From contig JAHEWK010000042.1 in assembly GCA_020740775.1 (NCBI GenBank), positions 1 through 64,000 of the forward strand: DNA of 64,000 nucleotides. Reading direction: 5' to 3'. Shown here in pieces: positions 54,970 through 64,000 of the stretch. The number at the start of each line of letters is the position of its first letter. Position 1 is the first letter of the stretch. The notes below the pieces were generated by a model. That model made no database searches. It was not told the DNA's origin and saw nothing but the letters and a program-made list of their open reading frames with translations. The stretch comes from Ilyonectria destructans (taxonomy: Eukaryota > Ascomycota > Sordariomycetes > Hypocreales > Nectriaceae). A program made the position numbers and the translations under genes.

Positions 54970-55518
54970 TCAAGCCTGGGTCTTCGGCTCAGCGTCCGGG
55001 TCAAACTTCGAATTGACCACTGACCCTCCAATAAATCTCTCATAAACCTTCCATCCTTCCTCGGTCATCTTGAGTCGATCAACCATAGGAGCCCAATACC
55101 ACATCCCGGGCAAACCGTCCTCAGCCTTGATAACGCCATTTGGTGTAACTTTGTGTGCCTGACTCGGCCACGCGTAGCGCACCAACATGTTGTGGTAGCG
55201 AACAACTACGCCACCAGTCTCGTCGTCACGATCCACCGTGTGGTTAGTCGCGTGTCGACTGATACCTGGGACAAGAGGGGGGTAGTCCCTCTCAATGAAC
55301 GCATCCATCTCCGCTCTTCCGTTGAATGTGCCGTAAGCATGGCGCAGCTTGCATTCTGGGAGGAACCCAGACTTCATCTTGTCTTTGTCGAACTCTTCGA
55401 AGAGATGATTCAACCGGTTGACAAAATCGATTGCGGAGCTTCGTTCATCCGCAGTAATTTCATGCGATGTTGTCGCATAGATTGGCGGAAGGGTACCGTT
55501 GGAGGTGAGGAAAGCCAT
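54970..55518 (-). CDS. SnoaL-like (NTF2-fold) protein
   Basis: 182 aa, single exon. The pattern helix-rich start (DERSSAIDFVNRLNHLFEEF), then a cone-shaped beta-sheet region (FNGRAEMDAFIERDYP, ISRHATNHTVD, VVVRYHNMLVRYAW) and an aromatic stretch before the end (GLPGMWYWAPMVDRL) fits the SnoaL-like/NTF2 superfamily, small cytosolic proteins used as isomerases, dehydratases or cyclases in fungal metabolism and detoxification. The active site cannot be named from sequence alone. The divergent neighbour is an epoxide-hydrolase-like enzyme, so both may serve one pathway. Start ATG 55518 is the first in the frame. Confidence 0.75.
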   Translation of the reverse strand: MAFLTSNGTLPPIYATTSHEITADERSSAIDFVNRLNHLFEEFDKDKMKSGFLPECKLRHAYGTFNGRAEMDAFIERDYPPLVPGISRHATNHTVDRDDETGGVVVRYHNMLVRYAWPSQAHKVTPNGVIKAEDGLPGMWYWAPMVDRLKMTEEGWKVYERFIGGSVVNSKFDPDAEPKTQA

Positions 55519-56567
55519 TGCTGTAGAAGGTCGGGTGTTTGAATTTGATTGCCGTCTTGAGAATCCTCTGTTGTGCTTCGGTATGATGATTTATTACTAG
55601 AACGAGATGCCTGTTTCAAAGATAAATAATTATCTCGCAGCATTCTTAACCAATATTATGAAGATCCGTTGTACAAAATGACAAAGCATTCCGAGAATGC
55701 ATGCACCCGCTCGTGCTAGTGGATGTTACGTAACTTACGGATGAAATTGGTAAAACTGATCCGATTTACACAATGCAGATTAGTCACTAATTTTCTGTCA
55801 CGCCAGTTTTACGTAATGCGGCCTCATGAACCCACCGCTAACGGAGAGAACGGGGTCAATGATTATCACTAAAGCTCTGTGCGTGTTCTTGTCACACCGA
55901 CTGGATATGCATTGAGGTCGTTCAATGGGTGATGGCATAAATGCACGGTGGAGAGAGGCACCGTGTCGCCCTCGTTGGACCAGAATGTTCTATTTACGTA
56001 CGCTCAGATTCTGGGCTTCACTTGGGCAATATTGATGATCAAGATGACACCGGAACAGCTTTAGCTGGAAAGACGGGTCCAGAGATTATAAATTTGGTTA
56101 GATGTACCGTGCGCTGAGTTGAGAGGAAGGCTAGGAAACGTAGAAGGACAGATCTGAGTTTGAGACGAGGCCCTGACAAAGCGGCCGACAATGATATCTT
56201 TTTCTCATGCCTTGTTATTGATTGTTCTAATATTGATTCCCGGCCCCAATCAACACCGGGTTGCTCATTAATAATGTTTAGATGGGCCCACCCTTACGTG
56301 ATGAGTGCCGAGAAACAACTAACACCTAGCCAAGATAGGCTTGGAGAACTCGTGGGAAGCGCCACGACAAGATTAACTGGCCCAGTGAGTCTCAAACCCC
56401 GAATAACATGCGTCACATGTCGTCGCGCATTAGCGGATGCATACTTAATAGTTGATGGGGCAGTTGACTGAAACGAAAATAAGACAAATACTCGCAAGCC
56501 ACCCTTTCAAAAAAACATTGTTCCGACCGCCTACTTACTCTTCCCATTTACTCACGAGAAAACGAAA
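55519..56567. promoter_or_regulatory. Divergent intergenic region between SnoaL-like and epoxide-hydrolase-like genes
   Basis: About 1 kb without a gene, between two outward-facing starts, so presumably shared control sequence. No specific site is recognised. Confidence 0.35.
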
Positions 56568-57440
56568 ATGGCCAACTCCAATACATTGTCCCAGCCCTAT
56601 GAGGGCTTCGTCACAAACGGCAATGTCAAAACTCACTTCCTCGCTTTGGGTCAGGGCCCACTGATGGTACTTGTCCATGGCTTCCCCGATAATGCGGCGA
56701 CTTGGAAACAACAGATGGAAGAATTTTCGAAGAGTTATACTGTCGTGTGCCCGACCCTGCGAGGCTATCCTCCAAGCGACGTTCCCGAGGATCTGGATGC
56801 ATATCCCTTACCCGTTGTTGCCGCTGATTTCATTGCAATCCTCGACCACTTCAAGGTCGAGAAGGCCATTGTCGGCGGCCATGACTTTGGTGGCGGCGCC
56901 ATTCAACTTGTGGCGCTCATGCATCCAAATCGTGTTGCCGGATTGATCATAATCAATGCACCAATTGTGCCTCGATTCGACGGTCTGGTCAATTTCGATG
57001 AAGAGCAGCAAAAGTTGTCTGAATATACAATCAAATATATTCAATACCAGCCCGGCGACCACAAGAATGAGAAGTTCGTCACCCGGCTTATTCGGGACGA
57101 CACACACCGGGAATCGGTCCAGGAATATCTTGCTTCCTCTCCCATGCATGGCATGTTCAACTATTACAAGATGAACTACCCAGCACCACCTTATGGGCAG
57201 GAAAGCAAATTGCCTCCCATGAAGTATCAGATCCCGACCCTCATCCTGTGGGGGCTAGAGGAGGAGTACTTCTCAATGAAGATGCTGGATGGTCTCACAG
57301 ACCACTTCACTGCGAGCACTCGTGTTGTGCTGGTGCCAGGTGCGGGGCACTGGTCATTCAGAGACAAGCCAGAGACAATTAACCGAGAAATCTGGTCGTG
57401 GCTCAAGGATCTGTCGCCTGCTGAGCCATCTCTTGTTTGA
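56568..57440 (+). CDS. Alpha/beta-hydrolase, epoxide hydrolase type
   Basis: 290 aa, one exon, cytosolic. The oxyanion-hole motif HGFPDN is at 37-42 and the nucleophile Asp106 in GHDFGG, the aspartate type of epoxide hydrolases and haloalkane dehalogenases. A lid region with candidate tyrosines (Tyr199/200, Tyr210) follows, the acid is probably one of Glu231-233 (LWGLEEEYF), and His261 is in GAGHWSF. Length and motifs suit a soluble epoxide hydrolase; a dehalogenase is the main alternative. Start ATG 56568 is preceded by AAAA and followed by a typical short N-terminus. Confidence 0.88.
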   Translation: MANSNTLSQPYEGFVTNGNVKTHFLALGQGPLMVLVHGFPDNAATWKQQMEEFSKSYTVVCPTLRGYPPSDVPEDLDAYPLPVVAADFIAILDHFKVEKAIVGGHDFGGGAIQLVALMHPNRVAGLIIINAPIVPRFDGLVNFDEEQQKLSEYTIKYIQYQPGDHKNEKFVTRLIRDDTHRESVQEYLASSPMHGMFNYYKMNYPAPPYGQESKLPPMKYQIPTLILWGLEEEYFSMKMLDGLTDHFTASTRVVLVPGAGHWSFRDKPETINREIWSWLKDLSPAEPSLV

Positions 57441-58060
57441 GTCCCACGCTCTGGAGCCAACTATGTTCGCTCAGTTAATGGTTTGTTCAAAGTCGGGAAC
57501 GAGAGAGGGAGGAGTATCATATCTATCAGCTCATGTAAACACTCAGAACAGAGGGCATTTGATGTTTAATAGGAGTGGTACAATTTTGTTCAAATTTATG
57601 TTGCATTGACCGACGCCTGATCGGCCTTTCCCCTCAATCGTTTTCGTACAGGCTTCAAAACACATGGTAGCGTCAGACTGAGATTGTGGGAATGCGTCCA
57701 ACCTCCCAGGCGCAAAATTACAAAATCCGGCTTCATAGAGTCATCTCTCTAGACCTATGGCTTTCAATTTCTTTGCCGTTGATGACTTGTTGAGGTAGTT
57801 CGACGGCCCCTGGTCGGCTTTCTTATGTCAAACGTCAAGATCCGCCGACCATGATTAGTGATCATGGACAAAAACGCGATCCGAGAGGCTCAAATCTAGA
57901 AAAAAGGCGCCGAGCCCACGAGCCAGTCGAGGCTTTTCTCAACCGTAAATATCTCAAAACCCATTGACAATCGTTCAGAAGATATCCCAGATCCGCTCTG
58001 TATCCGCCTGCGTCCATCTACACTCCCCTAGTGACTGAGGTCTCAACCCCGCTGGCGAGC
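57441..58060. other. Intergenic, no gene seen
   Basis: 3' region of the epoxide-hydrolase-like gene and upstream region of the bZIP gene. No recognisable coding sequence. Confidence 0.4.
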
Positions 58061-59491
58061 ATGTCACAAGCACCAGCTGCATCAGGAGATGACGAAGCAA
58101 GAAACGTACGTCGCCTGTTCCATCACCTAGCCCACCTTCAGCCCCGCATATCATCAAATGATTTACATCCCGCTAGGTCCAGCGTGAGCGGAACCGCGTG
58201 GCCCAACACAAGTTTCGATTGCGCCGTCAAGCAGCTGCAACGGCGAGAGATACCCGATTACGGCAGCTGGAGGATACGATTGAGGAACTAAGCTATATCT
58301 TTGTGGATCTGATGGATGAAATACTCCAGACCGAATCCGTAGCAAAGTATCACCCGGCCCTGGTGAGCAACGTCCAGAAATCAGCAGCACGCTTTGTGGC
58401 TTTAACGAACGAAATCCACACTGCCGAAGGGAAGTCGCCTCCAAAGGACTCAGGCTTGGCCAGGCATCACATCCTCGCCGATAAGTCTCCTGCCTCGGCT
58501 GCATTGTCTGAATCTCCCAAATCCGACACCACCAGAGTCAGGTAATTACTGCAACTATCTTACCTAAGCGACCTGGAGTTGATGATTTCTTGATAGTTCT
58601 CAGCGGCGTGTCACTTTGCAAGTAACGCCGAGCTCAATTTTACCGCCAACCCATCCGACACTCACATCAGCGTCTGCTACCCTTTCGGAAACCTCTACTC
58701 ATATTTTGGTCACGGCAAGTAATTCAACACCTGGAGTCTTTCCTCGTGTGGAAGACACCCGTATCCTCAAAACCCCGCAAGCTCTCGCGCCGGCTGGTTC
58801 GTTTCCCTACCGACTCATCCAAACAACCTTGAACGAAGCATACCTTGTCCTTCATGGCGCCGTCCAAGTGCCTGAAATACAGTTCTATCGTATTTTTGGA
58901 CAGTGTTTGCGTACCCAAAGCCGGGAGCAACTTCTTGACAATACACGGTACATGCTTAGTACGTCTTGCAAGACCTACATGACCAGTGCAGCGGGAATGT
59001 TTCTAGGGCTCCCTGGTGTTGATGTTACCTGTACATCTTCTAAGCGTACAGAAACTAGTCATCGAGCAACTCATCAGTCCAGCAATAAGCATCACGACAT
59101 CGACACTTTGGATTTTCTCTCCGTTTTCGGTGTGCAGAAACAACTTGAACGGCTTGGGGCGAGAATAATTGATCTCGCAACCATGGAAATTACAATCCCA
59201 GGAACGACACCGCCCGTACAACTTCATTCTAATGAAACTAATAACCTTGCAAATGGTTTTCAATTTCTAAATAATTCAACGTCATTTGTCGATCTCTTCC
59301 CGGTGTACCAGATAGAGCCAGCTTTGCCAGCTTTCTTCACGATGCAACTGAGCATACCTATTTTGACCATGAAGCTGTCGGAAGTGGCTATTTGCTTCAA
59401 AGAAGGACCCTTGTATCCCAAAAACGAAGTAGCGGGGGCTGTTCAAGCCTCAGTTATCATGGTTCAAGATGGAGAAATGCAGCAGGGGTAA
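58061..59491 (+). CDS. bZIP transcription factor
   Basis: Three exons (58061-58105, 58177-58541, 58597-59491), introns 71 and 55 nt (GTACGT…GCTAG, GTAATT…GATAG), 434 aa. A 15-residue first exon leads into the basic region RERNRVAQHKFRLRRQ, which has the bZIP N-x-x-A-x-x-x-R-like layout, and a short heptad stretch (RLRQLEDTIEELSYIFVDLM). The C-terminal domain (FPYRLIQTTLNEAYLVLHG … FYRIFGQCLRTQSREQLL) resembles the conserved region of many cluster-linked fungal bZIP regulators. It acts in the nucleus as a dimer; targets are unknown. The splicing model is needed to join the basic region to the ATG. Confidence 0.85.
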
Positions 59492-60520
59492 ATATAGATA
59501 CACAGCTTACGTTTCCTGTATATCTTGCAGTTTTCTTGTTATCGCGGGTGGGAGTTCTTATTATACCATCAACACACATGTCATGAGCTCGGTATCACAC
59601 GAGACACAAGACTGACAGCTTCACTTACCTGTTTCATAACAAATATTCACTAATTCAGTACGTAGTGAAATTAGAATGCTCTGATAGAAATACTGAAACG
59701 AGCGGATGCCTCAATATATAAAAACGACAGTTAGTTTCGGGGTAGGAGAAGACCTCTGTGTAGGCCAAGCCTAACCAAAAAGAGACTTAACCTCCAGTAG
59801 CAAAGGTGAGAAAGCAAGTCCGGTCTTAATATGGGGAGCTTTGGTGGACATCAAGAAGCATTAGATGCTGGTTTCTAGCCCAAAACAACATAAACAAGGG
59901 CAGATACACACACGTATCTGTTATGATAACTTTAGTCGCGCAGGAAATATAATGGAAAAGACTTACTGAGGATTGTGATGGGCATATTCACAAGCGCGCG
60001 TTATTAATTAATACCACTTCTTTGAGAATGACGAAGACCTTGACTTTTAGGGGACAGGTGCAGCTTGACAGTCAAACTAAAGTGATGTTGTCATCTGGGA
60101 ATGTCGCAACAAGGCATTAAGTACGGAGATACTGAGAGTGACAAGGGCCGTAGCTAGGAGGGCTGATACAACTAATTACCTTGGTCGCATTCGCCGCCCA
60201 TCCCGGCCTAGCTAGGAGCAGGACTAACTGGGCTTGCAACCATATGTCGTGACGCTTGACAGCCAATACTACTGGAGATTCTCTAGACAATCAGTACTAG
60301 TTAAGAAAGAGCAAGACTAAATTTATTTAAAACCTTCCTATCCTTCTTTCTATTTAGAATCCTTTTTAATTCTAAAACTTTAATTTTATAATATCTCAGT
60401 AGTTGTAAACTTAGTTAGAACTGAGCTCTAGAGAATACGATCCCTAATACAAAATGCTAGTAGAGAGAAAACTCCGCTAGTTTGCAGCAATAGAATGCCC
60501 CTTCATTTTCTCTTAAATTT
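59492..60520. other. Intergenic, about 1 kb, no gene; contains dispersed repeat copy 2
   Basis: No supported coding frame. AT-rich near 60300-60460. Confidence 0.4.
60095..60275 (+). repeat. Dispersed repeat, copy 2
   Basis: Direct-oriented relative of 53840-53990. The two copies flank the SnoaL/epoxide-hydrolase/bZIP block. Confidence 0.5.
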
Positions 60521-61189
60521 ATGGGAATTGATATACGGGCATGACATTTTTGATACACGGGCATGACTCTTACACGGGCATGACTTTTACGACATCTGAT
60601 TGGATAGGACCCTCTTTTGTTAGTACATCTGGTTCTGCCGACAGCTCTAATTTGTACCCAGAGTTTAGCTGTCCATAATGATCCCTTAGTGGCTAACGCG
60701 ACGCGATCCACCTTGACGATAAAAACCTTCATTATGTTCCAATCCGAGTCTCCTCCTAGCTTAGAAGCAATTCAAGACGCCGAACCCGAAGGCCTAACCC
60801 AAGCGATCAATCACGTCCTTGAAAACGACAGCGACAGAGCCGACAAGCCTGGTTCAACCCACCGCTACGTACGGAGAGACCACAGTCAGCTCGTAGCACC
60901 GCGAGTATCGGCCAGTACTACGGTATCGGCGACGAAGATGCGCTCGGAAATCTCTTCGCATCCTATCCACAGATGTTTACAAGCTTCCACGGCCTCATGG
61001 ATGTCCTGCACAGACCTATTCTAGAGGGCTGGATTGACCTGGTTAGTGGTGCTGGAAATAAGAGCCTGTTAAGAGAGCTAGCTTTACCGCCTTTGCGAGG
61101 ATGTACCTATGGGTCGACGGAAATCTAGCGAATCAAATGTCATAAAAGTCATGCCCGTGTAAGAGTCATGCCCGTATATCAATTCCCAT
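60521..61189 (+). mobile_element. Small inverted-repeat element (about 670 bp)
   Basis: The terminal inverted repeat starts ATGGGAATTGATATACGGGC on both sides and extends for about 50 bp; the left arm contains one extra unit ending CACGGGCATGAC. The interior holds a fragment starting MFQSESPPSLEAIQDAEPEG (ATG 60735). After one frameshift near 60885 it continues as YGIGDEDALGNLFASYPQMF to a stop near 61130. I do not recognise the protein. It is probably a non-autonomous DNA transposon; the target duplication is unclear. Confidence 0.65.
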
Positions 61190-61896
61190 CAAGAATATGC
61201 TGATTTATCAGCAGGGAACGGGAGAAACACCGGACTTAGTCGGGTTTGGACTCCCGTTATGACCGGGGGGTGTGGACACCTTTCAACTTTCCTTGTTCAC
61301 CTACCGTTCTGAGCCACGCTCTGCGGAGGTGGCCCTAGCTCTTCCTCCAATGTTATCTGCACTACTGCAAAATCAAACTTTGAGATCCGGGCGGAAACAG
61401 GTGTCATCACGGAATTGAACAAAGTGGATTGATTGTTGTTAAGGTACAAAAGGAGACTTCCTGGAATCCTCCCATCGATGACAATTGGCCAGAATTCCCA
61501 CACTAATACAACGATTTGGCATCTTATCAGGGCAGTTGAAAACAAGAGACATGTACCAAGTGAAGACTCCATATCGGGATCCAGCCACATAAAAGTACCC
61601 CTGGGTAACAGGACTTACCCTGCCTGATTGGCAACATGATACAACGATTGATACAACGATTGATACCCCCTGACTCGACTAGGCATCTACTGAACACATA
61701 CTCGGAGTGATAACTACTAGTCCCTCGGGGCTTCCACAGTAGGCGACACGCGAGAGGCTTGGTAAATTCTCGGAGCAACATGGCAACCCAAAAGACGCCC
61801 ACCCCTAGGTGATGCCCGCATGAGAAGCCAATCACTTCATAGTGCGAGCTTGGCAACCTTGCATTGCCACTACCTCATTTCGGAGGCCAATGCAGG
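61190..61896. other. Intergenic, no gene seen; upstream flank of the small spliced gene
   Basis: No recognisable coding sequence. Contains tandem TGATACAACGAT repeats near 61637-61665. Confidence 0.35.
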
Positions 61897-61904
61897 TATA
61901 AAAT
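61897..61904 (+). promoter_or_regulatory. TATA box of small spliced gene
   Basis: TATAAAAT lies 116 bp upstream of the ATG at 62013, with a C/T-rich leader between them. Confidence 0.45.
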
Positions 61905-62012
61905 CATTGAACTCCTGGCCTTTGGGTCTTCGCCTCACATCGGTCTGTGTTCTTATTCAACTTACCTTCTTTCCCCCTAGAGTACTTTACAATCTCCAAA
62001 AAATTGTACGCC

Positions 62013-62348
62013 ATGGGCTCCCGCCACCCTCCCCCAAACCAGCAGCAGCCTGTCCAGCAGTTTTTCTGCTCCAGCATTCCTATTGGGGCAGCCTGCATGT
62101 CGGGATTTGGGTACGCGGTGCCGACAATGCTACCTCGGAGTTCTCTGGTCTCGCAAGGCCTACAAAAAGCTTCTACTTATCAATCGTTTAAATCGATAGA
62201 CACAATCGACAAGAGCAAGGACGACCTCCTAAAGTGTACTCCGACCAAATTGAAGAAGTGTAAGTCATTCTCTCGCGCGGTTTTTCGCTAATGACGAGTG
62301 GCTAATAAATCCACAGTCAAGTGGTATGATCTGAAATCATCGAAATGA
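62013..62348 (+). CDS. Small protein of unknown function
   Basis: Two exons (62013-62259, 62317-62348; 57-nt intron GTAAGT…GCTAATAAATCCACAG) give 92 aa. It starts MGSRHPPPNQQQPVQQFFC and ends in the Lys-rich KLKKFKWYDLKSSK. There is a mildly hydrophobic middle (IPIGAACMSGFGYAVPTML) too weak to call a membrane helix. Support comes from a good splice donor and branch site, the TATA box at 61897 and the pyrimidine-rich leader. I recognise no family. Confidence 0.5.
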
Positions 62349-64000
62349 GGGCACTCGGGAAAGCCATGTGGGAAGAGCAAGTGTAAGCTGTTGTTAGCAC
62401 TTGAGTATAATTTCATTCTCAGAGGGCACTGCTCAATGTCCATGGTGTTCTATACTCCTGCAAAAACTGCCTGCTGCACTGGTGAAAGTCGTGGACGACA
62501 GTGATGCCTTTGTTCGCCACACATCTTGATACACAGTGTGAATATACATGAGAGCACGTGGATTTCCATCGCGAAAGTCTTACTCGTAGAATGTATATGG
62601 CTGACGTTAGCCAGAATAGTAATACGTCCAGAAATAGGCGGTCGATGCCCCGAGGAGCTGAGAAAATCATGCGTCATAGACATTGATCGATGCTTCAGAC
62701 CGAATCCGGGCGCTTATGCCGTTGTTTAAAAAAAATTCGTTCCCGCTGGTGATGATGTTTTTCCTCGGCGGATTGGCACTGCCTCCGAAGTGGGCGACTA
62801 CGTGGCAGTGACGGCACTAATGCACGCTGCTGACGCCCCGCATCGAGGTAAGGTAGTGTCTCCTTTAGTCTGTTCTACTTAGCACCTGCAACCGAGGTAT
62901 TATTTCGACAGTGTTCGAGGGCAGGCCGCTTAGACGACATAACACTTATGAAAAGTAGATAGTGCGCTGCCGTACCCTAAAAGTGGGTATGTACTACTGC
63001 AAACTCTTCAGGGCCCCGTCAAGGTACATGTCAGCCATGGCTTTCCTCGCAGCCCGCCGCTGCCCCTCTTCGTCGCACACAGTATTGACAGTTGGGTTAG
63101 TCAGTCCGACAGTCACCTGTCCCACCAGCACCAGGGCCATCGCGAGTCTCTGGTGACCAAGGCTGTTGTGCCCGCCAACTTGATGGTGTCAAGTTCAACC
63201 ATTCGGTCTGTGGTGCCATGATGTAGGTCAGGGTCTCGAATGAAGCCCTCAACTAAAGACTATTGTTCAGGAGCCAGGTTTCATATTATCGCATACGTGC
63301 GGTCGTAGTGTACAGAGAGTATTGATCATTTTTAGCTGACGATTACTGACAGAATGTGTTTCGCGTTCTTGCGACGCCCCCTCCAGGCGTGGGAGTACAT
63401 GAACGCTGTGGCAGCCAAGTCCCTGCTGCTCCACTCTTACACGCCCGGAGATGTGACCAACGACGAAGAGGTTTCTGGTCCTGTTACATCCTAGAGATTT
63501 GGGTCTCCTCTTGAACTCGGGCTCTACCTTGCCAGCGATTATCCGGCCGAAGTACCCGCATATTCCTAGTCAGGAATCTCTCACACCGAGCCATCGACGA
63601 CGCTACCGGACATATACGACACTTACCCCTCACCTCGGAAGAAGAAACTATGTGGCCTCTATTTCTTGGCCTACATATCTATGCGCTCTCTAGGCGATTC
63701 TATTATTAGCTATATCCCCGCGGCGCCGGGACGGAGCTTAATCTAGGACGCTCCCCGGCCGTTGTGCGCGAGCTGGATTAACGTTAAGCCATCTGGAATT
63801 AGGCGGGTGAGGCTCGAGCGAGGAAAACCGTGGGTCATGGATATTGTTCGCTTAGCGCTGATAGCGGCACCCAGATGGCTACTATGTAAATATTCAATCA
63901 GGCCTTCAGAACGTACTCGGACCCCAATGGCCGTTGTTTGAACGTTGTGTTCTCGCTGGCGGTGATATGCTTCCCCAGGTAGTTCCACTGTCTCAGCGAG
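62349..64000. other. Degenerate gene-like fragments; no intact gene
   Basis: 62995-63260 on the minus strand reads like coding sequence in two frames joined by a shift: DRMVELDTIKLAGTTALVT, then GLTNPTVNTVCDEEGQRRA to a stop near 62997. 62650-62780 and 63820-63980 are diverged copies of each other, sharing CTTCAGA, GCCGTTGTTT and CGCTGG blocks, with related minus-strand frames (SMTHDF / SMTHGFPRSS). I cannot name the proteins. This is probably a set of decayed host genes. Confidence 0.35.

Noticed and set aside
1..64000. tRNA or rRNA genes
   Set aside because: Looking for T-loop and anticodon-stem patterns by eye on both strands found no convincing candidate.

Overview
The window looks like a repeat-rich, gene-poor stretch of a filamentous ascomycete nuclear genome, most like Eurotiales (Aspergillus/Penicillium). 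The reasons are short GT-AG introns of about 45-150 nt with CTAAC/CTGAC-like branch points, fungal host genes (PDR-type ABC transporter, Zn2Cys6 and bZIP regulators, GPCR and ADAM remnants), and Tad-type LINEs, a chromodomain Gypsy element, hAT elements and a Helitron. Family names come from motifs read by eye; no database search was possible.

Layout, left to right: a decayed Helitron (about 0.5-3.7 kb); an intact SDR gene (4.5-5.2 kb); a GPCR C-terminal fragment (5.5-5.9 kb); Tad-like LINE copy 1 (5.9-11.4 kb, minus); rve-integrase DNA transposon B (11.4-21.8 kb). B is interrupted by a short hAT-like element F, and F by a complete second rve transposon A (16.6-21.1 kb). Then come hAT-2 (21.8-24.5 kb), LINE copy 2 (24.5-29.2 kb), rve element C (29.3-32.2 kb), hAT-3 (32.2-35.3 kb), a dienelactone hydrolase gene (35.5-36.25 kb), and a complete Gypsy retrotransposon with apparently identical LTRs inserted exactly at that gene's start codon (36.3-41.9 kb). 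After it lie an ADAM-protease pseudogene missed by simple ORF calling (42.7-43.4 kb) and 5'-truncated LINE copy 3 (43.4-45.1 kb).

The host-gene part is 45-62 kb: an intact PDR ABC transporter (minus), a divergent Zn2Cys6 regulator that carries an in-frame TGA, a SnoaL-like protein, an epoxide-hydrolase-like enzyme, a bZIP regulator, a small inverted-repeat element, and a small spliced gene of unknown function. The last 1.6 kb holds degenerate gene-like fragments. Transporter, regulators and two small enzymes side by side resemble a small detoxification or secondary-metabolism group, but no backbone synthase is present.

The most interesting system is the rve transposon family (A, B, C). Each encodes a DDE integrase with an N-terminal HTH and acidic tail. 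Tail-to-tail with it lies a second protein that in both readable copies has a CxxC site, a SUMO-interaction-like motif and a run of four or five SUMO-acceptor-like motifs. A six-cysteine protein is the third gene. Element A has 39-bp perfect terminal inverted repeats and three apparently intact spliced genes; element C has an intact 559-aa integrase.
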